From: Branchiostoma floridae
Taxonomy: Eukaryota > Chordata > Leptocardii > Amphioxiformes > Branchiostomatidae
Direction: 5' to 3'
Assembly (NCBI RefSeq): GCF_000003815.2
Contig: NC_049982.1
Coordinates: 26,614,477-26,678,476, forward strand
DNA length: 64,000 nt
Shown here: piece after piece, positions 35,225 to 45,965 of the stretch
Layout of the letters: each line of letters begins with the position of its first letter
Numbering within the stretch: position 1 is the stretch's first letter
Position numbers and translations under genes: made by a program
Notes under the pieces: generated by a model
Told to the model about the DNA's origin: nothing
Database searches by the model: none
The model's input: the letters and a program-made list of their open reading frames with translations, nothing else

Positions 35225-36505
35225 GGCGTCATAAGGCGACGTACGTTCGAGAAAGGCCATCGAGTTGTTGCGCGAAAAACAATGGCATGCGAGCCTTCAT
35301 ATTGCCAGAAACGATATCCCGCACCGAAGACGCAGAAAAGGCGAGCCTATGTGCTCCTAGCGGTACCGCCCAGTACTGCCCTTGGTGCTGAAGAAGATAT
35401 CCCGTATGAAACACGCCAGTAGGTGACCTATATAGTCCTCTAGCGGTACTAGTCAGCACTGCAATTTGTCCTGGAGTAGCTGGTTACCTTACTAACGGTA
35501 GATAAAAAGTCATCGAACGTTGCTAAATGTAAGACAGTTTTCAAGCATTGACCGAATTTACTAACTTCTAATGTGTTGGCTCGGTGTTTATACCTCTAAG
35601 CTAGCTATAGACTGTACTAATCTCCAAGCAGATCCTACGGTAGCGTTTAGTATCAAACGCTTGCAGAGAAGTGCAGCCGGCCTAGGAGTGTGTATGCGAC
35701 CTTACTACCGTGATCTAGACGCCGTCACGCCACTCTACACCATTTCCTAGTGATGGGTTTAACTGAGCCCGGCCGTGGAATGTAGACCTCTGTATGCACA
35801 GGAACACTCGTACGATTTGATGACAGCAATGGTTTTCTGGAGGGAGAGGCCGAGTTTTAAATAGATAGGGAGCTGGCATTTACCCAGCTAGATAACAGGA
35901 AGATGAAGAGGTTGTGCGGAACTTAGTGACGTCCCCTAGAACGGCATGTACAATCAAATAGTGGCACCTGTTATCTGTAAATAAAGTTAAACATTGGACA
36001 TTTGTTTGACACAGATACCAACCAAATTGTCTTAAACGTGAGCTATCGTGGGGAACCTGATACATGTGGCGGGATGTGCAACATTTTCACTAGATTCTAA
36101 ACCATTGATGAAGAACGAACCACGAATGTACTTCTAGTTCCAGCAGGACTGGGTAAAAAACTTTTCATAACAAATTCCTGACGGTGCCATGTGTAGTAAA
36201 ATCCCACCCGCCAAGTTTCAGTGTCTATTTGTTTGTCAGCAGTGATTGACAGCTTTGTTCGCTAGATAAATAGAATTAGACTTTTGACCTGTTTATGTTA
36301 AGGGCCATACATCCGTTGGTCTCATGTTTGGTTGGATCCATATTGGTGGCGCTCGCTCGAGCTCAAGTCACTGATCTGCTTTTTTGGCGACACCTCAAGG
36401 ACGGAGCCGTTAGTACAGAACTGCGATTGAGTTCACTCATGCATTCCCCTAGGCCCTTGGGAATTAGGTTTTTGGCAACGCTTTGTGGCACCAGCTATGT
36501 GGCAC
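35225..36505. other. Intergenic DNA, nothing recognised
   Basis: No coding frame with recognisable similarity, no clear repeats and no tRNA. It separates the minisatellite from the esterase cluster. Confidence 0.5.
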
Positions 36506-36509
36506 TATT

Positions 36510-36735
36510 AGGTCAGGCCACAAACATGTGGTGAAAGGTCATCTTCTCAGTACTGCACGAGATAACATGAGAACATGGCCACAGATTGCGACAATGTGCA
36601 TCACAGCAAATGACAAAGTCCACCCCTCCTCAATGCTGATTCAAAAATATCCTGACCAAAGCATGTGTAGAAAATGAGATGCCAAAACCGTACGCTCTTC
36701 TGCAGTAGCACAAAAAGCTACCAGGAGTAATGTCC
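36510..36735. repeat. Segment shared with the far side of the esterase cluster
   Basis: GTGGTGAAAGGTCATCTTCT, GATAACATGA and the later CGCTCTTCTGCAGTAGCAC and GCTACCAGGAG blocks have counterparts at 44375-44450 and 45050-45100 (GTGGGGTGAAAGGTCATCTT, CGCTCTGCTGCACTGC, CTGCCAGGAGG). The two sides therefore carry the same repeat in the same orientation. Confidence 0.55.
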
Positions 36736-37172
36736 AAGCAGACGTGTCAGATGGATGAAAAAAATAGACGGTTTTGGCCAAATAGGGACAAATAAGTTGC
36801 CATGGGACTTCAGTCGGTCTTTTGCAGTCCATCCAGTTATAGCCAGAGGCCGGCCCCATAGCCAATCTTGCCCTTTCTTGTGTTCTGTTTACACCTAGCC
36901 ATTTGTAAACAACTGTTCAAAAATAATTTATTTATTGTGCTGTTAAACCACAAACAAACGAACTAAGCCACAACCACACAAAGCTACGGATTGCACATCA
37001 CTTCAGAAATAACATATGACATACATTACATACCTTGCTAATTCAAGACGCAATTTGAGACAGAAATTGTCACATAGTAGTTTAATTTTGTTGTATATTC
37101 TGTCGCACTTCACAAGTACAGTAAAACACCATGTGTTATAGGATTAGAAACTGGTGCACTGAAACACAACGC

Positions 37173-38841
37173 TCAGGTGTAAATGTCTTCTCTGTCCCAA
37201 AAGTCGCACTTGTCCTTCCGATAGTCGTGCATCAGTATGTTCTGTGGAGTCGTCATGTTCAGGATAGGAAACCCGTTGTCCTTGTTGTACTTTGGCCAGT
37301 TCAGGTTATCTGGTATGTTGAGGTTGGGACGGGGGAGATGTTCGTTAGGTTTGTTTGGATCTCCTGTGTGCGCAAAGTTCCCGTAGTGGTAGGCGATGGT
37401 GTCGGCCAGGACCTGTTCGTCGGCGGTCAGACTGAGGTTTGCCAGCGGTGCGGATTGGAAGACAATCGGAATGTCCGAGGCGTGGCAGACGTGGGTAAAA
37501 CAGCATGTAGAGTTGCCCCAAGTGTGTTTGATAGAAAAAACATGGTCGAAGACGTAGAGCCAGACGTCGGAATTTCCACCGGCGATGGCGTTCCGTATGA
37601 CGTTACGGGTTGGACAGGCCCAGACCCAGTCCGTCACAGCCACGGATAAGACAGGCCGATAGTCTGAGGATGGTGGCGGGTCATATTCATCAATAACTTG
37701 ACCTGCCTTCAAGCGCATAAAGGCCACAGCAACGCCGTCCAGTTCGAGTTTCGACATTTTTCCGAACGCTCCATAAATCCATGGAAAAGCTTCTTGACTT
37801 ACTGTGCCTATGATAAACGGCTTTTTCTGAAACTGTCCTTTTGCAAATTTGTCTACAAGTTCTTCGGTTAGAATATCGCCGTCAAAGTGGGGTCCCCATT
37901 GCTCAAACGCCTCAAAGAGACGAAACGGGTTTTCAATGAAGTTGCCTATCATCTTTTGCGCGTATATAAGTTCTTCCGTTGCTTTGGAACGGATATATAC
38001 ACTTGACGTCGCCGGCCGAGCAGTTCAGCAGTTCGGCGAAGCGGTTTCCGAGTCGCACGGCGTCGGCACGAGACTTGTGATAGATGGTGAAAGGTACGCT
38101 CGACATGATGCCCTTTTCGAACAAGTCGGCAGAACCGTTGTACGTCATGTGAATGCCGACTGAATCGGACCCTGCACTCTGTCCGAAAATGGTGACGTGG
38201 TCTTTGTCTCCACCGAAATCACCGATGTTTTCCTGTACCCACTTTAAGGCCTGGATCTGATCCATTGTTCCGTAGTTACCTGTCGGGGCGTCTTCCCCCT
38301 CGCCGGCCACCAGGAAACCCAGAGCCCCGAGTCTATAGTTGGTTGTCATGACAACGGTGTTTGTTTTATTGGCCAGAAAGCGACCGTCATAAGACAGGGC
38401 AGAACCGGTACCTGAATCGTAACCACCGCCATGGAACCAGACCAAAACCGGTAGCCTTACGGTAGAGTTCGTCAGGATGGTCCGTGAAATAAAGATGTTG
38501 AGATACAGACAGTCCTCGCTGAGTTTGCCGTCTCGGGGACAGACGAATTGAGGGTCTTCATCGTCCGGGCCGCAGCCGATCTGTGGACATGCCGGGCCCG
38601 GTACGCTGCCGTCGCGGATGTGGGGTGCCCACGATCCCGTAAACGGCTTCGGAGGTTTCCAGCGGAGCTCGCCAACCGGGGGTTGTCCGAAGGGTAGACC
38701 GAGGACGAAGGCGCCTTCCTCTATGTACACGCCCCGCACGTCTCCGTACTGCGTGTGGAAGATAGGACCGTGGTCTGAGGCGGACATCCCCGCCACAACC
38801 GAGAACAAGACAACAATCTGGACAACGGAAAAGCTAGACAT
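37173..38841 (-). pseudogene. Carboxylesterase copy 1, broken by a 4-bp frameshift
   Basis: This intronless type-B carboxylesterase is nearly identical over its first 283 codons to the two intact neighbours. It has the signal peptide MSSFSVVQIVVLFSVVAGMS, the EDCLYLNI and FHGGG oxyanion regions, and the GQSAG nucleophile elbow. At about 37995-37998 it has an extra ATAT relative to the other copies (GGATATATACAC against GGATACAC on the plus strand). This shifts the frame after DVKC, so the protein ends at 302 residues without the acid and histidine. The rest of the gene (37173-37952) stays open in the other frame, which suggests a young lesion, an allele or an assembly error. Two further changes are SQEA for SEEA at the acid and HASD for HGSD beside the histidine. 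The AATAAA found after copies 2 and 3 is altered here. Confidence 0.85.
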
Positions 38842-39533
38842 GGCTAGGATCTACCGTGGACGAGTATAGCCTAGTAGAACGACTAGTATATGACACCAGG
38901 ACAGCCAAGTACCCGTACGTACTACTATTGATACTGTTTGTACCCTTCTTACGTGTATTTTTGTTTAAAGAGATTAATAAGTAATCCTCATATCATCAGG
39001 TAGGTCCAAAAGCCCCTTTAGTGTCCGGCTGAACTTTTGACGTCTCCTCGTGCTCATTACTATCTATGACAAGGTTAAACTGCGCAGGCGCAATGAAATG
39101 TATAGTGAGTAATATGTCAAAGCATAAGACCCCTGATATGTAAGCAAGGTATTTACACAGAGTATTTATCCGCAACCTATCCTTTGGCGTCGTGGTAAAT
39201 ATAAAAAAGGGGTGCTACAAAAACCATGAGCACCTCGTACAATTTTTACGCGAAAGCTATCGCGGTACGGACTTCACTTGTAACGTAGTGCAATAAGTTG
39301 ACCTTCTAGATCGTGTGAATATATGATTGTGGAGTTTGCCCTGACGGGGATCTAGTAAATGGGCATGACTTGTATAGTTGACTGGGTGAATGGCCAGACT
39401 GGCTGGCTGGGTGGGTGTTTCGGCTGTAGTTTCACATTACCTAGCCATAACCCATAATGGCGATATCAAATGGCGTCGAAATGTTACAAACACAGTACAA
39501 TTTGAGACAGAAACTGTCTTGTAGTATTTTGAT

Positions 39534-39539
39534 TTTATT
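39534..39539 (-). terminator. Poly(A) signal of carboxylesterase copy 2
   Basis: TTTATT on the plus strand is AATAAA on the minus strand, 96 bp past the stop codon. The equivalent AATAAA follows copy 3. Confidence 0.6.
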
Positions 39540-39634
39540 GCATTTTCTGCTGCACTTCACAAGTACTTCAAAACCCCATAATTCCTGGGATTAGAACATG
39601 GTATATACGTGCTGAAAAACAACGCTCAATTTCC

Positions 39635-41299
39635 TCAGGTGTAAATGTCTTCTCTGTCCCAAAAGTCGCACTTGTCCTTCCGATAATCGTGCATCAGTGT
39701 GTTGTGTGGAGTCGTCATGTTCAGGATAGGAAACTGGTTGTCCTTGCTGTACTTTGGCCAGTTCAAGTTATCTGGTATGTTGAGGTTGGGACGGGGGAGA
39801 TGTTCGTTAGGTTTGTTTGGATCTCCTGTGTGCGCGAAGTTGCCGTAGTGGTACGCGATGGTGTTGCCCAGGACCTGTTCGTCGGCGGTCAGGCTGAAGT
39901 TTCCCAGCGGTGCGGTTTGAAAGACAATCGGAACGTCCGAGCCATGACAGACGTGGCTAATACATGTAGAGTTGCCCCAGGCTTGCTTGATAGACAAAAC
40001 GTGGTCGAAGACGTAGAGCCAGACGTCGGATTCCCCACCGGCGATGGCGTTCCGTATGACGTTGCGGGTTGGACAGGCCCAGACCCAGTCAGTCACAATC
40101 ACGGATAAGAAAGGCCGATAGTCTGAGGACGGTGGCGGGTTATATTCACGAAGGACCTGGCCTGCCTTCAAATGCATAAAGGCTACAGCAATGCCGTCCA
40201 GTTCAAGTTTAGACGTTTTTCCGAACGCTCCATATATGTATGGAGTAGCTTCTTCACTTACTGTACCTATGATAAACGGTTTCTTCTGAAACTGTCTTTT
40301 TGCAAACTTATCCACAAGTTCTTCGGTTAGAATATCGCCGTCAAAGTGGGGTCCCCATTGCTCAAACGCCTCAAAAAGACGAAGCGGGTTGGCGATGAAG
40401 ATGCCTATCATACCTTGAGCACGTACAAGTTCGTCTGTGGTTTTGGAACGGATACACTTGACGTCGCCGGCCGAGCAGTTCAGCAGATCGGCGAAGCGGT
40501 TTCCGAGTCGCACGGCGTCGGCGCGAGACTTGTGATAGATGGTGAAAGGTACGCTCGACATGATGCCCTTTTCGAACAAGTCGGCAGAACCGTTGTACGT
40601 CATGTGAATGCCGACTGAATCGGACCCTGCACTCTGTCCGAAAATAGTGACGTGGTTTTTGTCTCCTCCGAAATCACCGATGTTTTCCTGTACCCACTTT
40701 AAAGCCTGGATCTGATCCATTGTTCCGTAGTTCCCTGTCGGGGCGTCTTCCCCCTCGCCGGCCACCAGGAAACCCAGAGCCCCCAGTCTATAGTTGGTTG
40801 TAACGACAACAGTGTTTGTTTTATTGGACAGAAAGCGACCGTCGAAAAAGAGGGCAGAAGCGGTACCTGAATCGTAAGTACCGCCATGAATCCAGAACAA
40901 CACGGGTAGTTTAACGGTAGAGTTCGTTAGGACAGTGTGTGGAACAAAAATGTTGAGATACAGACAGTCTTCACTGAGTTTCTTGTCTCGAGGACAGCAG
41001 TGGAATAGGGGCTTTTCATCGTCGGGGCCGCAGCCGACCTGCGGACATGCCGGGCCCGGGACGCTGCCGTCGCGGATGTGAGGTGCCCACGATCCCGTAA
41101 ACGGTTTGGGAGGTTTCCAGCGGAGCTCGCCAAACGGAGGTTGTCCGAAGGGTAGGCCGAGGACGAAGGCGCCTTCCTTTATGTACACGCCCCGCACGTC
41201 TCCGTACTTTGTGTGGAAGATAGGACCGTGGTCTGAGGCGGACATCCCCGCCACAACCGAGAACAAGACAACAATCTGGACAACGGAGAAGCTAGACAT
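39635..41299 (-). CDS. Secreted type-B carboxylesterase, tandem copy 2 (intact)
   Basis: A single-exon gene for 554 residues, normal for carboxylesterase/cholinesterase family enzymes, which hydrolyse carboxylic esters through an alpha/beta-hydrolase triad. Visible elements: hydrophobic signal peptide (1 to about 20); EDCLYLNI (110-117); oxyanion-hole HGG (138-140); nucleophile elbow GQSAG with Ser223; acid GTVSEEA with Glu350 (or 349); HGSDVPIVF with His452. The elbow has Gln where most members have Glu (GESAG). No C-terminal HxEL retention signal and no GPI or transmembrane tail, so probably secreted. The natural substrate is unknown; similarity is to invertebrate esterase or crystal-protein-like members rather than true acetylcholinesterases. 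No introns are needed, unusual beside the intron-rich neighbours, and suggesting a retrocopy origin of the founder. An AATAAA lies at 39534-39539 on the minus strand. Confidence 0.92.
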   Translation of the reverse strand: MSSFSVVQIVVLFSVVAGMSASDHGPIFHTKYGDVRGVYIKEGAFVLGLPFGQPPFGELRWKPPKPFTGSWAPHIRDGSVPGPACPQVGCGPDDEKPLFHCCPRDKKLSEDCLYLNIFVPHTVLTNSTVKLPVLFWIHGGTYDSGTASALFFDGRFLSNKTNTVVVTTNYRLGALGFLVAGEGEDAPTGNYGTMDQIQALKWVQENIGDFGGDKNHVTIFGQSAGSDSVGIHMTYNGSADLFEKGIMSSVPFTIYHKSRADAVRLGNRFADLLNCSAGDVKCIRSKTTDELVRAQGMIGIFIANPLRLFEAFEQWGPHFDGDILTEELVDKFAKRQFQKKPFIIGTVSEEATPYIYGAFGKTSKLELDGIAVAFMHLKAGQVLREYNPPPSSDYRPFLSVIVTDWVWACPTRNVIRNAIAGGESDVWLYVFDHVLSIKQAWGNSTCISHVCHGSDVPIVFQTAPLGNFSLTADEQVLGNTIAYHYGNFAHTGDPNKPNEHLPRPNLNIPDNLNWPKYSKDNQFPILNMTTPHNTLMHDYRKDKCDFWDREDIYT

Positions 41300-41951
41300 G
41301 GCTAGGATCTACCGTGGACGAGTATAGCCTAGTAGAACGACTAGTATATGACACCAGGGCAGCCAAATACCCGTACGTACTACTATTGATACTGTTTGTA
41401 CCCTTCTTACGTGTATTTTTGTTTAAAGGGATTAATAAGTAATCGCCATATCATCAGGTAGGTCCAAAGGGCCCCTTTAGTGTCCGGCTGAACTTTTGAC
41501 GTCTCCTCGTGCTCATCACGATCTATGACAAGGTTAAACTGCGCAGGCGCAATGAAATGTATAGTGAGTAATATGTCAAAGCATAAGACCCCTGATATGT
41601 AAGCAAGTCATTTACACAGAGTATTTATCCGCAACCTATCCTCTGGCGTCGTGGTAAATATAAAAAGGGTGATGCAAAAACCATGAACACCTCATAGCTG
41701 TTTTTCGCGAAAGCTAGGGAGGAACGGACTTTACTGTAAGGAAGTGCAATAAGATGGCCTTCTAGATCGTGTGAATATAAGATTGTGGAGTTTGCCCTGT
41801 CGGGGAATAAACGGGCATGACTTGTATAGTTGACTGTCTGGCTGGGTGGGTCGGCGGCAGTTTCACATTGCCTAGCCAAAACCAATAGAAATGTGGCGTC
41901 GAAATGTTACAAACACAATATGAGACAGAAGTTATCATATAGTATTTTGAT

Positions 41952-41957
41952 TTTATT
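41952..41957 (-). terminator. Poly(A) signal of carboxylesterase copy 3
   Basis: AATAAA on the minus strand about 96 bp past the stop of the 42053-43717 gene, in the position homologous to the copy 2 signal. Confidence 0.6.
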
Positions 41958-42052
41958 GTATATTCTGCTGCACGTTACAAGTACTTCAAAATACAATGTT
42001 TCGTGGGATTAGAACATGGTATATACGTGCTGAAAAACAACGCTCAATTTCC

Positions 42053-43717
42053 TCAGGTGTAAATGTCTTCTCTGTCCCAAAAGTCGCACTTGTCCTTCCG
42101 ATAGTCGTGCATCAGAGTGTTGTGTGGAGTCGTCATGTTCAGGATAGGAAACTGGTTGTCCTTGTTGTACTTTGGCCAGTTCACGTTATCTGGTATGTTG
42201 AAGTTGGGAGGGGGGAGATGTTCGTTAGGTTTGTTTGGGTCTCCTGTGTGCGCAAAGTTCCCGTAGTGGTAGGCGATGGTGTCGGCCAGGACCTGTTCGT
42301 CGGCGGTCAGACTGAGGTTTGCCAGCGGTGCGGTTTGAAAGACAATCGGAACGTCGGTGCCATGACAGACGTGGCTAATACATGTAGAGTTGCCCCAGGC
42401 TTGTTTGATAGACAAAACGTGGTCGAAGACGTAGAGCCAGACGTCGGATTCTCCACCGGCGATGGCGTTCCGTATGACGTTACGGGTTGGACAGGCCCAG
42501 ACCCAGTCCGTCACAGCCACGGATAAGACAGACCGATAGTCTGAGGATGGTGGCGGGTCATATTCACGAAGGGCCTGGTCTGCCTTCAAATGCGCAAAGG
42601 CTACGGCAATGCCGTCCAGTTCAAGTTTTGAAACTTTGCCTCCAAGCGCCCCATATATGTAGAGTACAGCTTCTTCACTTACTGTTCCTATGATAAACGG
42701 TTTCTTCTGAAACTGTCCTTTAGCAAATTTGTCAACAAGTTCTTCGGTTAGAATATCGCCGTCAAAGTGGGGTCCCCATTGCTCAAACACCTCAAAGAGA
42801 CGAAACGGGTTGGCTACGAAGGTGCCTATCTTATCTTGTGCTTGTACAAGTTCGTCTGTGGTTTTGGAACGGATACACTTGACGTCGCCGGCCGAGCAGT
42901 TCAGCAGTTCGGCGAAGCGGTTTCCGAGTCGCACGGCGTCGGCACGAGACTTGTGATAGATGGTGAAAGGCACGCTCGACATGATGCCCTTTTCGAACAA
43001 GTCGGCAGAACCGTTATACGTCACGTGAATACCGACTGAATCGGACCCTGCACTCTGTCCGAAAATGGTGACGTGGTTTTTGTCTCCACCGAAATCACCG
43101 ATGTTTTCCTGTACCCACTTTAAAGCCTGGATCTGATCCATTGTTCCGTAGTTACCTGTCGGGGCGTCTTCCCCCTCGCCGGCCACCAGGAAACCCAGAG
43201 CCCCGAGTCTATAGTTGGTTGTGACGACAACGGTGTTTGTTTTATTGGCCAGAAAGCGACCGTCGTAAGAAAGGCCAGAACCGCTTTCTGAGTTGTAATT
43301 ACCACCATGAAGCCAGACCATAACGGGTAGTCTTACGGTAGAGTTCGTCAAGACAGTGCGTGGAGTAAAGATGTTCAGATACAGACAGTCCTCGCTGAGT
43401 TTGCCGTCTCGGGGACAGACGAATTTAGGGTCTTCATCGTCCGGGCCGCAGCCGACCTGTGGACATGCCGGGCCCGGTACGCTGCCGTCGCGGATGTGAG
43501 GTGCCCACGATCCCGTAAACGGCTTCGGAGGTTTCCAGCGGAGCTCGCCAACCGGGGGTTGTCCGAAGGGTAGGCCGAGGACGATGGCACCTTCCTCTAT
43601 GTACACGCCCCGCACGTCTCCGTACTGCGTGTGGAAGATAGGACCGTGGTCTGAGGCGGACATCCCCGCCACAACCGAGAACAAGACAACAATCTGGGGA
43701 ACGGAGAAGCTAGACAT
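42053..43717 (-). CDS. Secreted type-B carboxylesterase, tandem copy 3 (intact)
   Basis: An intronless 554-residue paralogue of copy 2, with the same signal peptide (one substitution, VPQIVV), EDCLYLNI, HGGN oxyanion region, GQSAG elbow with the catalytic Ser, GTVSEEA acid and HGTDVPIVF histidine. Compared with copy 2 it has an extra Gly in GALGGKVSKLEL and one fewer residue near the DEDPKFVCPRD loop. The N-terminal third is closer to copy 1 (DEDP, FVCPRDGKLSED) and the C-terminal third closer to copy 2 (GESDVWLYVFDHVLSIKQAW), a mosaic pattern. Start codons of the three copies are 2458 and 2418 bp apart. The regions upstream of the ATG are near-identical, so they are probably regulated alike. 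A TATA-like CATATAC lies about 45 bp before each ATG. Confidence 0.92.
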   Translation of the reverse strand: MSSFSVPQIVVLFSVVAGMSASDHGPIFHTQYGDVRGVYIEEGAIVLGLPFGQPPVGELRWKPPKPFTGSWAPHIRDGSVPGPACPQVGCGPDDEDPKFVCPRDGKLSEDCLYLNIFTPRTVLTNSTVRLPVMVWLHGGNYNSESGSGLSYDGRFLANKTNTVVVTTNYRLGALGFLVAGEGEDAPTGNYGTMDQIQALKWVQENIGDFGGDKNHVTIFGQSAGSDSVGIHVTYNGSADLFEKGIMSSVPFTIYHKSRADAVRLGNRFAELLNCSAGDVKCIRSKTTDELVQAQDKIGTFVANPFRLFEVFEQWGPHFDGDILTEELVDKFAKGQFQKKPFIIGTVSEEAVLYIYGALGGKVSKLELDGIAVAFAHLKADQALREYDPPPSSDYRSVLSVAVTDWVWACPTRNVIRNAIAGGESDVWLYVFDHVLSIKQAWGNSTCISHVCHGTDVPIVFQTAPLANLSLTADEQVLADTIAYHYGNFAHTGDPNKPNEHLPPPNFNIPDNVNWPKYNKDNQFPILNMTTPHNTLMHDYRKDKCDFWDREDIYT

Positions 43718-43951
43718 GGCTAGGATCTACCGTGGACGAGTATAGTCTAGTAGTACGACTAGTATATGACACAGGGACAGGCAGTAGAATACCTGTTCGC
43801 ACCACTGTTGGCACTGTTCGCAGCCTTCTTACGTGTACTAGTGTTTGTTTTAAGAGACTAATAAGTAATCCTCATGTCATCAGGTAGGTCCAAAGGCCCC
43901 TTTAGTGTCCCACTGAACTTTTGACGTCTCCTCGTGCTCATCACCATCTAT

Positions 43952-44269
43952 ATCTAAGAGCACAACCCGTCGTACGTGCAAATACGTGCTGTCTACGTGC
44001 CAATCTTTTCGGATCCGTAAGTGGTATTAAGTAGTGTACCGCCTCCGTACGAACTCGTAGGCAATCGGATTTTGGAGCACGCAGACACGCCGTACAACTT
44101 TACGTGCAGGCAAAACTTTGTGTGCCATCGGGCTGCGGATTCGTCCCCCGTACGTGCCAGTACGGTCGACGCGCGTGCCCTGAACGTTTTTAGAGATACG
44201 TGGCGGACGTGGCCTCCCAAACAAAAACGTACGGACAAAATGCACTTACGGCGGGATGTGCCCTTAGCT
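43952..44269. mobile_element. 318-bp TIR element inserted in the upstream region of esterase copy 3
   Basis: The left end ATCTAAGAGCACAACCCGTC and the reverse of the right end AGCTAAGGGCACATCCCGCC form inverted termini of about 26 bp, followed by GTAC/GTAA-rich sequence. TAT flanks both sides (43949-43951 and 44270-44272). The homologous site above copy 2 (near 41524, CGATCTATGAC) lacks the insert, so the empty site is visible in the window. Confidence 0.75.
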
Positions 44270-44369
44270 TATGACGAAACGCATTGTAGGTAATATTTCA
44301 AATGTCAAAGTTGAAGACCAATGAGATTCTTGCGTGGTTGTCATCTATATCATCGAAGCAACATGACCT

Positions 44370-44613
44370 AACCTTACAAACGTGGGGTGAAAGGTCATCT
44401 TATCGATACTGAACGTGATAACATGATCACATGGCGGCAAATTAGGACAATAAATATCTCTCTCTCTTTCTCTCTTTCTCTCTCTCTCTCTTTCTCTCTC
44501 TTTATCTATCTATCTAAGTAGCTATCAATCTACCTATCTATCTCTATCTATCTATCTCTACCTCTATCTCTGCCTTTATCTCTCTCATTTCCTCTCTCTT
44601 TCTCTTTCTCTAC

Positions 44614-44648
<35 letters not shown>

Positions 44649-44693
44649 GCTCTCTCTCGCTCTCGCTCTCTCTCTCTCGCTCTCTCTCTCTCT

Positions 44694-44724
<31 letters not shown>

Positions 44725-45110
44725 GCTCTCGCTCTTTGAAACGGAGACAGGGGCGTCCTATACGAAGTTTGCCTTCCTTTAGTTGCCATAGAAGAGCGAC
44801 TTTATTTGAGATACGGGAGTTGTCATATAGTGAATATCACAGCAGTGAATCCATCCATCCTTTCATGATGAGTTATCCTGTTTAAAAAAGCAAAGATCCC
44901 AACCCTGATAAATCGGCAAAGGCAAGAAAAGCTGCTAGGAGGCCCAAATGAAAATGCCACCACTTATTATTTCAGATTCTAGCAGGAAACAAAGTACTGA
45001 TTGCAAAATATCCAGCTAGTGGTCATATCATGCGTAGAACATAGACCGCTTAAACCAGACGCTCTGCTGCACTGCCTCATAAAACTGCCAGGAGGCCAAT
45101 AGCAACACTT
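44370..45110. repeat. Counterpart of the 36510-36735 segment, split by a CT tract
   Basis: Similarity to the proximal flank resumes after the (CT)n tract at 44457-44736. It includes TGCAAAATATCC and the CGCTCTGCTGCACTGCCTCA block. Confidence 0.5.
44457..44736. repeat. (CT)n / (CTTT)n / (CTAT)n polypyrimidine tract
   Basis: About 280 bp of pyrimidine-only DNA on the plus strand with CTAT and CG interruptions; a strong polypurine-polypyrimidine asymmetry. Confidence 0.95.
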
Positions 45111-45459
45111 ATCTATGTTTTGTTTTGGCTTTTATCAGAGCGCACACGACCCATCCTATGACGTCATGGTAAAAATCTAGTACAAAATGTCGAATACTTC
45201 GTTGATATTTTGACGTGAAAGTTGAACTACTGAAGTTGAAGTTACATGAGTAGAAAAGATGACCAACTGATATAATTCATGCAAATGATGACTTATTTGC
45301 ATAATCAATAAGAAACATCAATAACATGTCACTCGAAAAGGTTAACATCATTTTGTGAAGGTAGAAAATGAACCACCAGCAAGATCCACTCAACAACGCC
45401 ACCTTACGAGAGCGGCATAAACTTCATCCAATTCGGTTATTACAGGCTTTTATGGTATT

Positions 45460-45965
45460 GTATTGAAGGAAATGCAGCTGAAATTTAGATACGAAATTCA
45501 GTGAGGTAAATTTGATATTCAAAAAAAAATAAAATACTGGTAGTCAGTTTTTGCGTTTGAGAGACGATCCTTAGGCTTGTATTGAACAAATATGTCTATT
45601 TTTGGCTTCTGTGACATTATTTTGGAAAATGTGAATCTTAGAAATGATAAGTGAAAATCAGTTAGGTAAATGTGACTTAAAAATTCTGAGTACTAGTTTT
45701 TGCGTTTGAGGGAGGAGCTTTTGGGGGTTATTTTGAACAAAAATGCATATTTTTTGCTTCCATGACACTACAACTGTATATTGAAAGGAATGAAACTGAA
45801 AATAGATATAACGTTGTAACACTCAGTGGTGTAAGTATGATTTTAAAAATGTAGAATATTGGTTAGTCACTTTTTCTTTCGAGAGAGAACTTGTATGTAT
45901 GCTTTTGTACATTGAAAGCAGCAAAGCTAAATGGTATTTTAGTTAGGTATTGTATAAAACGTATA
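45460..45965. repeat. Degenerate tandem repeat, about 160 bp, three units
   Basis: Each unit has GAAA(T/A)-type starts, GTGAGGTAAATTTGA or GTTAGGTAAATGTGA or GTGGTGTAAGTATGA, then TTTTTGCGTTTGAG(A/G)GA or TTTTTCTTTCGAGAGA, then a TGAACAAA-TAT segment. Divergence is high and no coding frame runs through. Confidence 0.5.

Noticed and set aside
37990-38000. Programmed frameshift in esterase copy 1
   Set aside because: The change is a simple ATAT duplication absent from both sister genes, with no slippery heptamer or structure; mutation or error is simpler.
37131-42956. Long plus-strand open frames opposite the esterases (up to 176 codons)
   Set aside because: They are antisense shadows of GC-rich coding DNA, occur at the same places in all three copies, and have no family-like features.
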